From assembly GCA_964399735.1 (NCBI GenBank), contig CAYNSO010000001.1, forward strand, positions 124,001 through 188,000: DNA of 64,000 nucleotides, in the 5' to 3' direction. The notes under the pieces were generated by a model. The model saw only the letters and a list, made by a program, of their open reading frames with translations, made no database searches and was not told the origin of the DNA. Numbering within the stretch: the first letter of the stretch is position 1; each line of letters starts with the position of its first letter. This document shows, piece after piece, positions 53,779 to 63,144 of this stretch. The stretch is from Fontivivens sp964399735. Lineage in GTDB: Bacteria; Zhuqueibacterota; Zhuqueibacteria; Residuimicrobiales; Krinioviventaceae. A program made the position numbers and the translations under genes.

Positions 53779-54747
53779 GTGAACCAACTGGAACAACTAA
53801 AAAAATATACAGTCATTGTTGCCGATACCGGTGACATTGAGGCAATTAAAAAATATACACCGGCAGACGCAACCACCAATCCATCACTCATCCTCAAAGC
53901 AGCACAAATGCCGCAATACCGTCATCTTGTAGATGACGCTGTATGTTATGCACAACAAAAATCTGTATCTCGATCTGATTTTAAAGTCCTGGTCATTGAT
54001 AAACTGGCAGTTAATTTTGGCGTTGAAATTCTAAAAAGTATTCCCGGCCGCATTTCTACAGAAGTAGATTCCCGCCTATCTTTTGACCGAAATGGCACAA
54101 TTGATAAAGCCAGGGAATTGATCGCTTTATACGAAGCCGCCAATGTAAAAAGAGAAAAAATACTGATCAAAATTGCCGCTACCTGGGAAGGAATTCGCGC
54201 TGCGGCACAACTTGAAAATGAAGGGATTCATTGTAATTTAACCCTGCTTTTCAGTTTTGTACAAGCCGTTGCGTGTGCACAGGCCGGTGTAACGCTTATC
54301 TCCCCCTTTGTTGGCAGAATTCTGGATTGGTATGTAAAAAATACAGATACCAAACACTTTGCTCCTGCGAACGATCCCGGAGTTCAATCTGTTACTAAAA
54401 TTTATAATCATTATAAAAAGTATGGTTATAATACCCTGGTAATGGGCGCCAGCTTCCGCAATAAAGGTCAAATATTGGAACTGGCCGGTTGCGATCTTTT
54501 AACAATATCCCCGCCATTGCTGGAGGAACTGGAAAATTCGGACGGCGATGTAATTCATAAATTGAATCAGGATAACTCCCGCAAATATAGCGGTGAACAA
54601 ATATCAATTGATGAAAATCGTTTTCGCTGGATGCTCAACGAAGACGCAATGGCCACAGAAAAACTGGCTGAAGGAATCCGCAATTTTACTGCCGATACTC
54701 TAAAGCTGGAAAACTTTGTTGCCAGTTTACAGCCCGCATGTGAATGA
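53779..54747 (+). CDS. tal: transaldolase
   Basis: 322 residues, TalB-type. Non-oxidative pentose phosphate transfer between sedoheptulose 7-phosphate and glyceraldehyde 3-phosphate. DATTNPSLIL near 35, Schiff-base lysine in ILIKIAATWEGIRAA, NLTLLFSFVQAVACAQAG and ISPFVGRILDWY. GTG start with AAAGGG upstream. Its product erythrose 4-phosphate is a substrate of DAHP synthase. Confidence 0.96.
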   Translation: MNQLEQLKKYTVIVADTGDIEAIKKYTPADATTNPSLILKAAQMPQYRHLVDDAVCYAQQKSVSRSDFKVLVIDKLAVNFGVEILKSIPGRISTEVDSRLSFDRNGTIDKARELIALYEAANVKREKILIKIAATWEGIRAAAQLENEGIHCNLTLLFSFVQAVACAQAGVTLISPFVGRILDWYVKNTDTKHFAPANDPGVQSVTKIYNHYKKYGYNTLVMGASFRNKGQILELAGCDLLTISPPLLEELENSDGDVIHKLNQDNSRKYSGEQISIDENRFRWMLNEDAMATEKLAEGIRNFTADTLKLENFVASLQPACE

Positions 54748-54752
54748 CCAAC

Positions 54753-54780
54753 CGCCAGGGGTAATGATATCCCCTGGCAG
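54753..54780. terminator. hairpin between convergent tal and thymidylate synthase-like genes
   Basis: GCCAGGGG and CCCCTGGC form an 8-bp GC-rich stem with a 9-base loop starting 8 bases after the tal stop. There is no T-run on either strand, so it is a transcript-end hairpin rather than a textbook terminator. Confidence 0.5.
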
Positions 54781-54849
54781 GTTCATATCCTTATTACGCC
54801 TTTGTGCACTGTAAATACTTGTTTAATACAACCACGCGAATATTGTTCA

Positions 54850-55701
54850 TTATCTTCCCATTGTTCGGGCTTTATCTAAAATTGCGGGTATAGCCTCATC
54901 CATCATAAATTTTACATCAGCATAGCGGTAACAGCGTTCATCAAAACTGCGGGTCTCCAGCGCTTTTAAAAATCGTTCCTGAAAATCTTTAAAATAAGCG
55001 CCATATAAATGATAACTGTCCGCCTGATGTACATAACGGCCCAGTTTTATTTTCCTGCCGGAAAGTTCTGCAATACGCTCGGCTATTTGTTGCTGTAACT
55101 GGATCAGGGCAAACATGTTCATAAATGCGGCTTTATAGGCATCATTCGAGCGAAACCGGACATTAGTGTTTAAATACCAGTTTTGGCCATCATTGGGCAG
55201 CAGGCGACACCAGATAGTTTGCAAACATGGCGGATCAAAACAAAAATTATCTTCCCACACCTGCCAGGTTATAGCCTGGGCGCGGCGGGTATGCGGTGTT
55301 TTTGCAAGTTTTTGAGAGAGCAGTTCCACCTGATCAAATATCTGTTTACTTTCAGGGACGAGATATTTAAACAAACGCTGGTGATAGGTATACTCCCAAC
55401 GGGTATCCAAAGCATCATTTTTATCACGAACCAGGTGATCTTTAATGCCGTCGGTCACTTCCAGTACATACTCTTGTAAATCATCGAGACCGCAGGGAAA
55501 ATCTTTATGGATCATTGGTTCTGCCAGAGGATCGTGTACAACAATGGTCATACTGCAATCCTTGCTGGGCGGATCATCCGGTTTATCGTATTCTGTTTTG
55601 ATATCGCAGCCATTCTTGTATAAACTGATCAACGAATTTTCCCATGCTTCAGCCAGGCAGTTTCCTTCCACAAATAATACCGGAATATTTCCATTCATCA
55701 T
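54850..55701 (-). CDS. divergent thymidylate synthase-like protein
   Basis: 283 residues, all in the ThyA fold order but little identity to the classic enzyme. TRRAQAITW matches the dUMP-phosphate arginine block, FDPPCLQTIWCRLL holds the nucleophilic Cys after PP, RFRSNDAYKAAFMNMFAL keeps the RSxD and Asn, and GRYVHQADSYHLYG matches the final His-Tyr block. The sequence resembles the methanogen-type thymidylate synthases more than ThyA. It may make dTMP or hydroxymethylate another pyrimidine nucleotide. Convergent with tal. Confidence 0.75.
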   Translation of the reverse strand: MMNGNIPVLFVEGNCLAEAWENSLISLYKNGCDIKTEYDKPDDPPSKDCSMTIVVHDPLAEPMIHKDFPCGLDDLQEYVLEVTDGIKDHLVRDKNDALDTRWEYTYHQRLFKYLVPESKQIFDQVELLSQKLAKTPHTRRAQAITWQVWEDNFCFDPPCLQTIWCRLLPNDGQNWYLNTNVRFRSNDAYKAAFMNMFALIQLQQQIAERIAELSGRKIKLGRYVHQADSYHLYGAYFKDFQERFLKALETRSFDERCYRYADVKFMMDEAIPAILDKARTMGR

Positions 55702-55756
55702 GCAGTATTCCTTTTCTTCAATGGTTCCAATCTATTCCTGAGTTAAATATAATAAT

Positions 55757-58039
55757 TTAATGCAATTGAACTATTTTAATCCGTTTTTCACTTGATAAAT
55801 CAACTACTGTATCCTTTACCCGCACACGGGGTGTTTGGTTGTGAGGGCAATAAATAACAGCGGACTGAAATTTGTTATTTTTCCAGGTTAAATCTATGCG
55901 GTAACCACCGCGGGCTTTTAAGCCGGAGACCGATCCGGTAATAAATTCATCGGGCAAGGCAGGCAGCAAGTGAATTTCATCCAGGTGCGATTGCAGCAGC
56001 ATTTCGGCAATAAATCCGGGAGTCGAGGCTACGGCGTCCAGTTGAAAGTGGCAGTACAGGGAATCGCCTTCGTGATAGTATTCCGGCCGCTCCCAATGGT
56101 AACCAATGTGTTGAAAGGTCAGCAGGTTTTCAAAACCCTGCTCGGTCAACAGTTCGGTAAAGATTTTATTGGCGCGGTTGCCGTCCAGCAGGCGAGTCCA
56201 ACACCAGATGCGGTGCGCCCGGGCCCAGTTGCCGCCGGAGACTTGTTCCTGCTGTGGAAAACGACCGTCGCCGCGCATATCCAGCGATTTTCCTGCCGCA
56301 GCAGCAAATTCCGGGGTTGTTAGCGGGTTAATTTGCGTACCGGGGTATACGGCGTACAAATGGGCAATATGGCGGTGATGACAATCCGGGTTATCAATAT
56401 CCGCAAACCATTCCTGTAATTGGCCATATTGACCAATTTTTAAAGTCGGCAGCTTGGCACGAACGCGCAACAGGCTGTCGGCAAAAGCATTATCGCCGGT
56501 GAGGTTTGCAGCCCTGGCAGTATTAGTAAACAATTCCCAAATCATCTCAATATCCTGGTAAACGCCGGGTATATTGTAAAGGTACTGATCGCTTTTTAAA
56601 TCATGGAATGCGGGATTCAGGCCGGTTTCAGTCAACAATGCGCCATGCTCAGCAGATACGGCAGGCGAACTGATTAAATAGCCCTGATATTGTACAAGAT
56701 TTTGTAACCAGAAAATACAGGCGCCTTTCATCAAAGGATATGCGGTGTTTTGCAGATACAGAGAATCGAGAGTATAGGCATATTGCTCCCACAAATGCTG
56801 GCAGTGCCAGGCGGCGCCGACCGGGTATGTGCCCCACATAATATCGCCCCGCGGGGCGGCATGGCCCCAGATATTACCTGTGGAGTGACTGACCCAGCCT
56901 CCTGTGCCGTAACAAAGACGGGCTATTTCAGCGCCGGGTAGAGATAAATCCCTGATCCAGTCGATATATGCCTGCTGGCATTCCGGCAAATCAACCGGGC
57001 CGCAGGACATGTAATTTTCCTGCAGGTTGATATTACTCTGGTAATTGCCGGCCCAGGGAGCGACCTTGAAATTATTCCACACGCCTTGTAAATTGGCCGG
57101 CAGAGTACCGGGGCGCGAAGAACTGATGAGCATATATCTGCCCAAATTAAAAGCCAGCGCTTTTAATCCGGGGTCAGCTTGGCCACTTTTTAGACGCAGC
57201 CATCTTGAATCAGTGGACAGCTTTTCAACATGGCGACTGCCCTTTAACTGTAAATGCACCCGGTTAAATAAATTTTGATAATCCTGGATATGTGTAACCC
57301 GGATTTGAGAATAACTCTGCTTTAAAGCGTTATTCATAACCCGCTTATTGGTTACATCAGGGTCTTCCCCGATATAATCCGGGTAATGCAGCCGGTAATT
57401 GGTNNNNNNNNNNNNNNNNNNNNNNNNNNNNNNNNNNNNNNNNNNNNNNNNNNNNNNNNNNNNNNNNNNNNNNNNNNNNNNNNNNNNNNNNNNNNNNNNN
57501 NNNCAAAAGTACTCGCGAAAAAAAGTAACATTACCACACCGGTAATGAATTTTGCCAAGCGATTGTGATAAATCCAGTTCGCGGCGATAATCCTGTACCT
57601 GATGGTGATGATTGAAATTAATCAACAATTCGCCGATGCTGGAAAAGTTACCGAATAATTTGTCATCGCCTAAAAAATCAGTTTGGGTAAGACTGTCCGC
57701 TTTGTGGATGTTGCCCCCGGTAACTGCCGACCGGATTTTGGGCAAACTGGACAGAGATTTGGGATTGACGCCGATTTCCTGCAAATCGCCACGGTATGGG
57801 CCGCCGGTCCATAAACTTTTTTCGGTGAGGGTAATGATCTCGGTATCTGTGCCGCCAAAGAAGGACGCACCCAGGTAACCATTGCCGAGATGCAACGCCT
57901 GGCTGTTCCAGTACTGTGCAGGATAGGTATACCAGAGGAGCTCATTTGCTTTAAAATTATAGCCGGATTTACAGGCAAAAAAAATAATCGACAACAACAG
58001 CGCAAACAGGATAAGATAACCTGATCTCTTGAGGATCAC
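55757..58039 (-). CDS. GH95-family alpha-L-fucosidase lipoprotein, interrupted by assembly gap
   Basis: Lipoprotein signal with lipobox ending IIFFAC, then the GH95 N-terminal domain (LWYTYPAQYWNSQALHLGNG, LTEKSLWTGGPYRG) and an (alpha/alpha)6 barrel with GVWNNFKVAPWAGNYQSNIN, the presumed acid in SPAVSAEHG, and HRHIAHLYAVYPG, GGNWARAHRIWCW. Releases terminal fucose or a similar sugar from glycans. 100 N at 57404-57503 fall inside it. The frame appears to continue, but only because N are counted; the linker here is shorter than in full-length relatives, so true length is unknown. Confidence 0.85.
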   Translation of the reverse strand: MILKRSGYLILFALLLSIIFFACKSGYNFKANELLWYTYPAQYWNSQALHLGNGYLGASFFGGTDTEIITLTEKSLWTGGPYRGDLQEIGVNPKSLSSLPKIRSAVTGGNIHKADSLTQTDFLGDDKLFGNFSSIGELLINFNHHHQVQDYRRELDLSQSLGKIHYRCGNVTFFREYFXXXXXXXXXXXXXXXXXXXXXXXXXXXXXXXXXXTNYRLHYPDYIGEDPDVTNKRVMNNALKQSYSQIRVTHIQDYQNLFNRVHLQLKGSRHVEKLSTDSRWLRLKSGQADPGLKALAFNLGRYMLISSSRPGTLPANLQGVWNNFKVAPWAGNYQSNINLQENYMSCGPVDLPECQQAYIDWIRDLSLPGAEIARLCYGTGGWVSHSTGNIWGHAAPRGDIMWGTYPVGAAWHCQHLWEQYAYTLDSLYLQNTAYPLMKGACIFWLQNLVQYQGYLISSPAVSAEHGALLTETGLNPAFHDLKSDQYLYNIPGVYQDIEMIWELFTNTARAANLTGDNAFADSLLRVRAKLPTLKIGQYGQLQEWFADIDNPDCHHRHIAHLYAVYPGTQINPLTTPEFAAAAGKSLDMRGDGRFPQQEQVSGGNWARAHRIWCWTRLLDGNRANKIFTELLTEQGFENLLTFQHIGYHWERPEYYHEGDSLYCHFQLDAVASTPGFIAEMLLQSHLDEIHLLPALPDEFITGSVSGLKARGGYRIDLTWKNNKFQSAVIYCPHNQTPRVRVKDTVVDLSSEKRIKIVQLH
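57404..57503. other. assembly gap of 100 N
   Basis: A run of exactly 100 N, the usual placeholder for a scaffold join of unknown size, inside the GH95 gene. Confidence 0.99.
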
Positions 58040-58120
58040 AATAATCTCCTATGAGCTATGGGGCCAGGCACACAAACCGGATTAAATGTTCGATATGATT
58101 CCAGTCAACCTGTAACATCA

Positions 58121-61100
58121 TCATTTCAGAAGCATCATTCTTTTAATTTGTGCTGAATGACCGGTTTCGAGGCGATACAGGTATAAACCGGTTGCTACAG
58201 GTATACCGGCGTCATTGGTCGCATCCCAGTTGAGCCGGTAAAATCCGCTGTCCTGCCGGTGATGGACCAGGGTTTTGATCTTTTGCCCGTTAATATTAAA
58301 TATTTCCAGCTTTACCAGGCCTGGTTTTGCTAGTTCATATTCAATACACGACACGGCATTGAACGGGTTAGGATAGTTTGAATATAACCGGGTTACCGAT
58401 GGTACAGGTAGCGAATTCTGCGAAATGGTAGTGAACTGATCGCTGCTGTATTTAAAAACTCCGGCATATCTATCGGTAAAATAGAGATAACCATTATGGA
58501 AAAAGGCATCGGTTATTTCACAATCACGGAAAGCGATGTGACCGGCTTCAACCGGATTCACCGGGTCGGATAGATCAAAGATGTAGACTCCATTAAAGGA
58601 GCAACATAAAAATGCCCATTTCCCGACAATGCAAATACGTTCCACAGTACAAGTTTTTAATTCAACAGAGGTAGTAAGAACCGGCGCCGCCGGATTTTGA
58701 ACATCATAAACCCGGAGATGATAGCGGCCATCGGCAACATACAAGTAATTATCCTTGTAATCAACATCATAAGCGGTGCCGTCGGTATTGATTGTGGTTA
58801 CTATTTCCGGCGCTGCCGGGTTGGAAACATTAATAATCTTGACGCCGGCATTACCTTCCGTGCAATAAAAATAAGGATAATTTAAACATGATTTGCCGGT
58901 TGAATAGGGATTTGCCGATGGCAGCGAACCTGTTTCCACCGGCAAATCGGGATTGGAAATATCGATGATCTTTAAACCATATATACCGCCAAATAAATAG
59001 GCATAATTGTTATGAACTAAAATATCCGTAACAGAGCCATTGGTAGATGGATGATAATTGCCCAGTTGGACAGGATAGGCAGGATCGGCAATATTTATTA
59101 TACGCATTCCAAAATTATCTTCCGCCAGGCAAGCAAGGTCGCCAGATATGGCAATTTGTTTGATCGAACCGGTGGTTGAAATTGAACTTTTAACTTGCGC
59201 TTTGGGTTGCTGCATATCGAGAGCTAAAAAAGCGCGAGACTGATTGGCGACAAAGACAGCCTGGTCGCTAACCGCAACAGAATTATTATCCCCCAATTGC
59301 CGGATCATACCGGGATCGCCGGGATTGACCGGATCGGCCAGGCTGAACTGCATGATCAGGTCTTCCATGATAATTTTATAGACATATAACTGGTTGCCAA
59401 TGATTACCGGCGAGGTGTAATAGGGATATATATCCAGAAAACCGATCTCACGCGCTTGCAACGGATTACTAAAATCAAAAATGCGTAGACCATTAAATAT
59501 ACCGACATAAGCAAGGTTGCCATAGAAAAACGGTTCGCCGATAAAATTTGTCGATGTATATTCAGCCAGTAATTGCAGGCTATCAGCATCGCTGATATCA
59601 TAGATTTTCAGTAACTCCCCCGAGGTTGAGACATACGCCAGGCTATCTTTGATCCAGAAACCGAGCACCGAATCGGGAATGAGCGGCGTGCCATCGAAAA
59701 CCGGAGCAGTGATATTATCAAGATTGATGCGATACAAGCGTCCCTTTTCATCAAGGGTATAAAGCCGGTTATCGACCGGATAATGTTTTAGAAAACGGGC
59801 ATTATGGTTAATATTGGATACAGCTTTAATATCACCCGGGTTGGTGACATCAACAATTTCACAGGCAATAGATTTATAACTGCCGTTGGCACAGGCAAAA
59901 ACATAATTCCCGGACTTGGCAACACGATAAGTATCGCCGTTCATTTTTAGTGAATCCAGGCCACTCGGATTCAGTGGATCGGTCAAATCGTATGCATAGA
60001 CATAACTACTGTAACTTGAATACAGTTTTTTATCCTCGTATACGGCATTACGTTGAATTTTCATAGTTACTTTTTTTATATACGACAGACCCTGCGGCGG
60101 CATAACGTTAACAATATGCGCAGACCAGCTATCCGGAATATAAAGATAGTCTGCAAAACCAAACATTTGCATACCAGTACAATCCAGTTCCAGTTTATTG
60201 GTGATTTGTGGTTGCAGGTTATTATCCATGGGAATCAGGGTCAGGCCGCTTTCCTGATCCGCAAAAGCCAGACAGGTATTGGTTACGGCTACACTTGTAG
60301 CATAATCACTGTCGCGCATCCAGCGTTGTACCGGGGTAAGTGGATTTGTCATATCATAAATGAAAACGCCGTACCAGGCGCTGGCGGTGAACAGGTAATT
60401 ATCCTTTATCTTCATGTCATAAATATAATTCAGGCTGTCGATATAAGCGGCTTTTTGCGGAGTAACCGGATCGGTCAAATCGAAAATATCAATACCTTTT
60501 CCATAGTTAGTAAATCCGACCAGCAGGTATTTACCATATATGGCGCTAACCAGGGCATTTTCTGTGGTTAGTACATCTTTAAGATAAAGCGGAGTGTTTT
60601 TATTGGTAATGTCGACAACCTGAATGCCTTTGGTCAGGTTCGTCAAGTAAGCATAATTCCCTTTTATGGAAATATCCATTACAAAACCTTCCACATCCAA
60701 AACGCCAAGTGGAACAGGATCAAGAGGAGTCTGAATATTGTAAATTTTGAAACCATCGGTATATGACGCTATATATAAAAGATTATCATTAACGGTTGCC
60801 CGCGGTGTATAACCGGGTATTGTGGTAGTGATAACAGGATGTAACGGGTCGGCAATATTGATAAAAATCGTTCCAGCGGCGGCAGCGGAAACAATAGCGA
60901 CCTGATCGACTAGTATAATGTTGGTTATAACATCATCAAGGGCCAGTTCTGCCTGCTGGATATTATTCGCAATATCGTAAACCCTGAAATAGCCGCCTGT
61001 CCCGGCAAAGCAATATTCGTCATTTAAAGCAATCGCTTTGCTTGAACCGCCAACCCAACGGGATTCTTGCTGCAATTCAATTGCAGCAGTGGTTGGTAGT

Positions 61101-61144
61101 GCTGTTGCCAACGCCATCAGTAATGATAAGAGATATTTTTTCAT
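58121..61144 (-). CDS. secreted LVIVD-repeat propeller protein with T9SS-type C-terminal domain
   Basis: 1007 residues from the ATG at 61144, which has AGGTGG 5 bases upstream and gives a clean signal peptide (MKKYLLSLLMALATALP to TTA). Most of the protein is repeated LVIVD-like units, for example GIQVVDITNKNTPLYLKD, GIDIFDLTDPVTPQKAAY, GLKIIDISNPDLPVETG and GVYIFDLSDPVNPVEAG. The last 80 residues form a sorting domain: NYPNPFNAVSCIEYELA, LEIFNINGQKIKTLV and GIPVATGLYLYRLETG. Expected to be exported and displayed or released by type IX or a related secretion system; likely adhesive or binding. 54 bases after the ferritin-VIT1 gene. Confidence 0.88.
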   Translation of the reverse strand: MKKYLLSLLMALATALPTTAAIELQQESRWVGGSSKAIALNDEYCFAGTGGYFRVYDIANNIQQAELALDDVITNIILVDQVAIVSAAAAGTIFINIADPLHPVITTTIPGYTPRATVNDNLLYIASYTDGFKIYNIQTPLDPVPLGVLDVEGFVMDISIKGNYAYLTNLTKGIQVVDITNKNTPLYLKDVLTTENALVSAIYGKYLLVGFTNYGKGIDIFDLTDPVTPQKAAYIDSLNYIYDMKIKDNYLFTASAWYGVFIYDMTNPLTPVQRWMRDSDYATSVAVTNTCLAFADQESGLTLIPMDNNLQPQITNKLELDCTGMQMFGFADYLYIPDSWSAHIVNVMPPQGLSYIKKVTMKIQRNAVYEDKKLYSSYSSYVYAYDLTDPLNPSGLDSLKMNGDTYRVAKSGNYVFACANGSYKSIACEIVDVTNPGDIKAVSNINHNARFLKHYPVDNRLYTLDEKGRLYRINLDNITAPVFDGTPLIPDSVLGFWIKDSLAYVSTSGELLKIYDISDADSLQLLAEYTSTNFIGEPFFYGNLAYVGIFNGLRIFDFSNPLQAREIGFLDIYPYYTSPVIIGNQLYVYKIIMEDLIMQFSLADPVNPGDPGMIRQLGDNNSVAVSDQAVFVANQSRAFLALDMQQPKAQVKSSISTTGSIKQIAISGDLACLAEDNFGMRIINIADPAYPVQLGNYHPSTNGSVTDILVHNNYAYLFGGIYGLKIIDISNPDLPVETGSLPSANPYSTGKSCLNYPYFYCTEGNAGVKIINVSNPAAPEIVTTINTDGTAYDVDYKDNYLYVADGRYHLRVYDVQNPAAPVLTTSVELKTCTVERICIVGKWAFLCCSFNGVYIFDLSDPVNPVEAGHIAFRDCEITDAFFHNGYLYFTDRYAGVFKYSSDQFTTISQNSLPVPSVTRLYSNYPNPFNAVSCIEYELAKPGLVKLEIFNINGQKIKTLVHHRQDSGFYRLNWDATNDAGIPVATGLYLYRLETGHSAQIKRMMLLK

Positions 61145-61198
61145 AGCCCACCTCGTTATAATTAAATCTGATAACACGACTTTTAATTCCTGCAATAG

Positions 61199-62071
61199 TT
61201 AAATTTCAACGCCAATAAAATGTTTGAGAAGGTAGCCGATAAAAAAGCTGAGAATCGCTACACCCGTAGAGAGTCCTGCCATTTCCAAAAAACGTTTTTT
61301 AAAGGACACTTCTTCGACAACTGAAATATAATAGTTGAAAAAAGCGATTATCAATACCGCCATAATCATTGTAGCTAAAAGTGCAAAATAATAATTTTGT
61401 AAAATCAGAAAGGGTAAAATTAACATAATTACAGTAAAAACATAAGCAAGTCCGGTATAAAGTGAGGCTTTCAGGGGGTTGCGATGGGTATCTTCCGTTT
61501 TGGTAGAGAGATACTCCGAGGCGGCCATGGAAAGCGCAGCAGCAATGCCGGTAATCAGTCCCGTCAGGGCAATCAGCTTTATATTTTGCAATGCCAGGGT
61601 AAAACCGGCCAGCGCACCGGTCAGTTCAACAAGAGCATCATTCAATCCCAGCACTATTGAACCGATATAGTGCAGCCGCTCTTCATTTAACATGGCAACC
61701 AGGGCATTCTCGTGTTCATTCTCTTCTTTTTCAATAATGGCAAATTCCGGCAAAGCTTCTTCAAGTTGCCGGTAATTCTCCTGCGCCCCCTCTTCCCCGC
61801 TTTCCATCAGTTTGATGCCAAAAGTAATGCCAAATACCCGGCAGATAAACACATAAAAACGTATTTTCCATTGATTCGGTTTTACGTCAACGCCGGTAAA
61901 AGATTTCCATTGATGATAGTGTCGCAGTTCATCGGCAGCAATTTGCAGCAATACCTTACGGTTATCCGGTTCCTTGATTATTCCGGCCAGTTTCTTATAG
62001 ATATGATATTCGGTTATTTCATTTTTTTGAAAAATCAATACTTGCGAACGCAATTCAGAGCTTGAGGACAT
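61199..62071 (-). CDS. ferritin-like domain fused to VIT1/CCC1 transporter
   Basis: 290 residues. N-terminal ferritin-like four-helix part with metal ligands (NEITEYHIY, ADELRHYHQW, EKEENEHENAL, an E...ExxH pattern) and C-terminal VIT1 part with about five membrane helices (GLNDALVELTGALAGFTLAL, GIAAALSMAASEYLSTKTE). This is the membrane-bound-ferritin layout, which in relatives exports iron or manganese. ATG start. Confidence 0.9.
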   Translation of the reverse strand: MSSSSELRSQVLIFQKNEITEYHIYKKLAGIIKEPDNRKVLLQIAADELRHYHQWKSFTGVDVKPNQWKIRFYVFICRVFGITFGIKLMESGEEGAQENYRQLEEALPEFAIIEKEENEHENALVAMLNEERLHYIGSIVLGLNDALVELTGALAGFTLALQNIKLIALTGLITGIAAALSMAASEYLSTKTEDTHRNPLKASLYTGLAYVFTVIMLILPFLILQNYYFALLATMIMAVLIIAFFNYYISVVEEVSFKKRFLEMAGLSTGVAILSFFIGYLLKHFIGVEI

Positions 62072-62224
62072 GAGCGGTTAATCTCCTCCTGGATGACATT
62101 CATAATTATCATGTTGGTATGAATTAATTTAATATTTATAACAACGAAATCAAAACAGATTTTTAAATTGATGGATTAATGAGTAATTATAAATGAAATG
62201 CCCCTTGAATAAGGTTACAAATGG

Positions 62225-62257
62225 TATACCGGCGTTTTATTGTATTATTAAACGCCG
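62225..62257. terminator. GC-rich hairpin downstream of the outer-membrane-like gene
   Basis: ACCGGCGTTT and AAACGCCGGT form a 10-bp stem with an AT-rich loop, about 20 bases beyond the stop of the small exported protein (minus strand). No T-run, so a rho-dependent or processed end is possible. Confidence 0.5.
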
Positions 62258-62275
62258 GTAAGACCATGTTATAAA

Positions 62276-62884
62276 TTAAAATTTTCCAAAACGTAAAGTA
62301 AGATTATAGGAAGGCTGGGTTAATTCTTCATTACTGGTTCCGGCAATATCCACACCGGTAACATAACGGTAAGAGACACCACCACTAATCCGGAAAAACG
62401 GGGTAACATTCAAGTTAACGTTTATTGCCGGTTCAATAACATATACGGCATCGTTATCGGTTCTGGTGTTATTTTCATAATCATCATCATACCAAAGAGT
62501 ATGTTCTATCCCGCCGGCGCCAACCAGCAAATAAATAGAATAGTGTACCAGTTCCATCGGTTTGGAAATATATTCCATTTCAAATCCGCCATAACCAAAC
62601 TGTAAATTGGCCTGACGGCCATCGATAAATACACCCGGGACTTTTATCTCATTCACCAGACCATAACCGCCGCCGCCAAGTATAAGACTGTGATTGACAA
62701 TCCAGCCACCGCGACCACCCATCAATATTGCGGTTTCATTATTCACCTGGGAAACTTTGAGTACCGGGCCTCCAAAACCACCGCTGGTAAAGTCACTGCC
62801 AAGTAAAGTTTCTTCATCAGCTGCAAAAGCATTTGTTTGAACCAGAATAAATAATAACAGCAATAAAAGATAAAATTTTTTCAT
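62276..62884 (-). CDS. small exported beta-rich protein, probably outer membrane
   Basis: 202 residues. Signal peptide MKKFYLLLLLLFILVQ to AFA. The mature part alternates polar and hydrophobic residues in about eight strands (GGWIVNHSLILGGGGYGLVN, EMEYISKPMELVHYSIYLL, PFFRISGGVSYRYVTG) and ends with RFGKF, a terminal Phe typical of outer-membrane barrels. No named family recognised. Confidence 0.75.
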   Translation of the reverse strand: MKKFYLLLLLLFILVQTNAFAADEETLLGSDFTSGGFGGPVLKVSQVNNETAILMGGRGGWIVNHSLILGGGGYGLVNEIKVPGVFIDGRQANLQFGYGGFEMEYISKPMELVHYSIYLLVGAGGIEHTLWYDDDYENNTRTDNDAVYVIEPAINVNLNVTPFFRISGGVSYRYVTGVDIAGTSNEELTQPSYNLTLRFGKF

Positions 62885-63098
62885 GATATACCTCGATGTT
62901 TATGCATTCACTTGTTAGTTGATAGTCTGTAAACGAAAGCAGCGCTGAAAGGTTACAAGACAATAATCAGTAAAGTGATGTTGATCACATTTAATGTATG
63001 TATATATGAACTGTACAATTAAATATAAAAAGGGGATCACAAATATCATTATCAGTAAAACAAGGGCATTAAAAATTGCCCGGGATGGAAAATACACT

Positions 63099-63134
63099 AA
63101 AAAGAAAACGTCCGGCCAGAAAACTGACCGGACG
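63099..63134 (-). terminator. intrinsic terminator of pgk
   Basis: CGTCCGGCCAG (63109-63119) and CTGACCGGACG (63124-63134) form an 11-bp stem with one mismatch and a 4-base loop; on the minus strand TTTTCTTTTT follows. It lies 11 bases past the pgk stop. Confidence 0.9.
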
Positions 63135-63144
63135 CAATAATCAA

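Noticed and set aside
60053..60571. 172-codon plus-strand frame
   Set aside because: Antisense shadow of the LVIVD-repeat gene.
62915..63097. 60-codon minus-strand frame between pgk and the outer-membrane-like gene
   Set aside because: No homology recognised and it begins within the pgk terminator neighbourhood; the 260-base gap more likely holds the promoter of the next gene.
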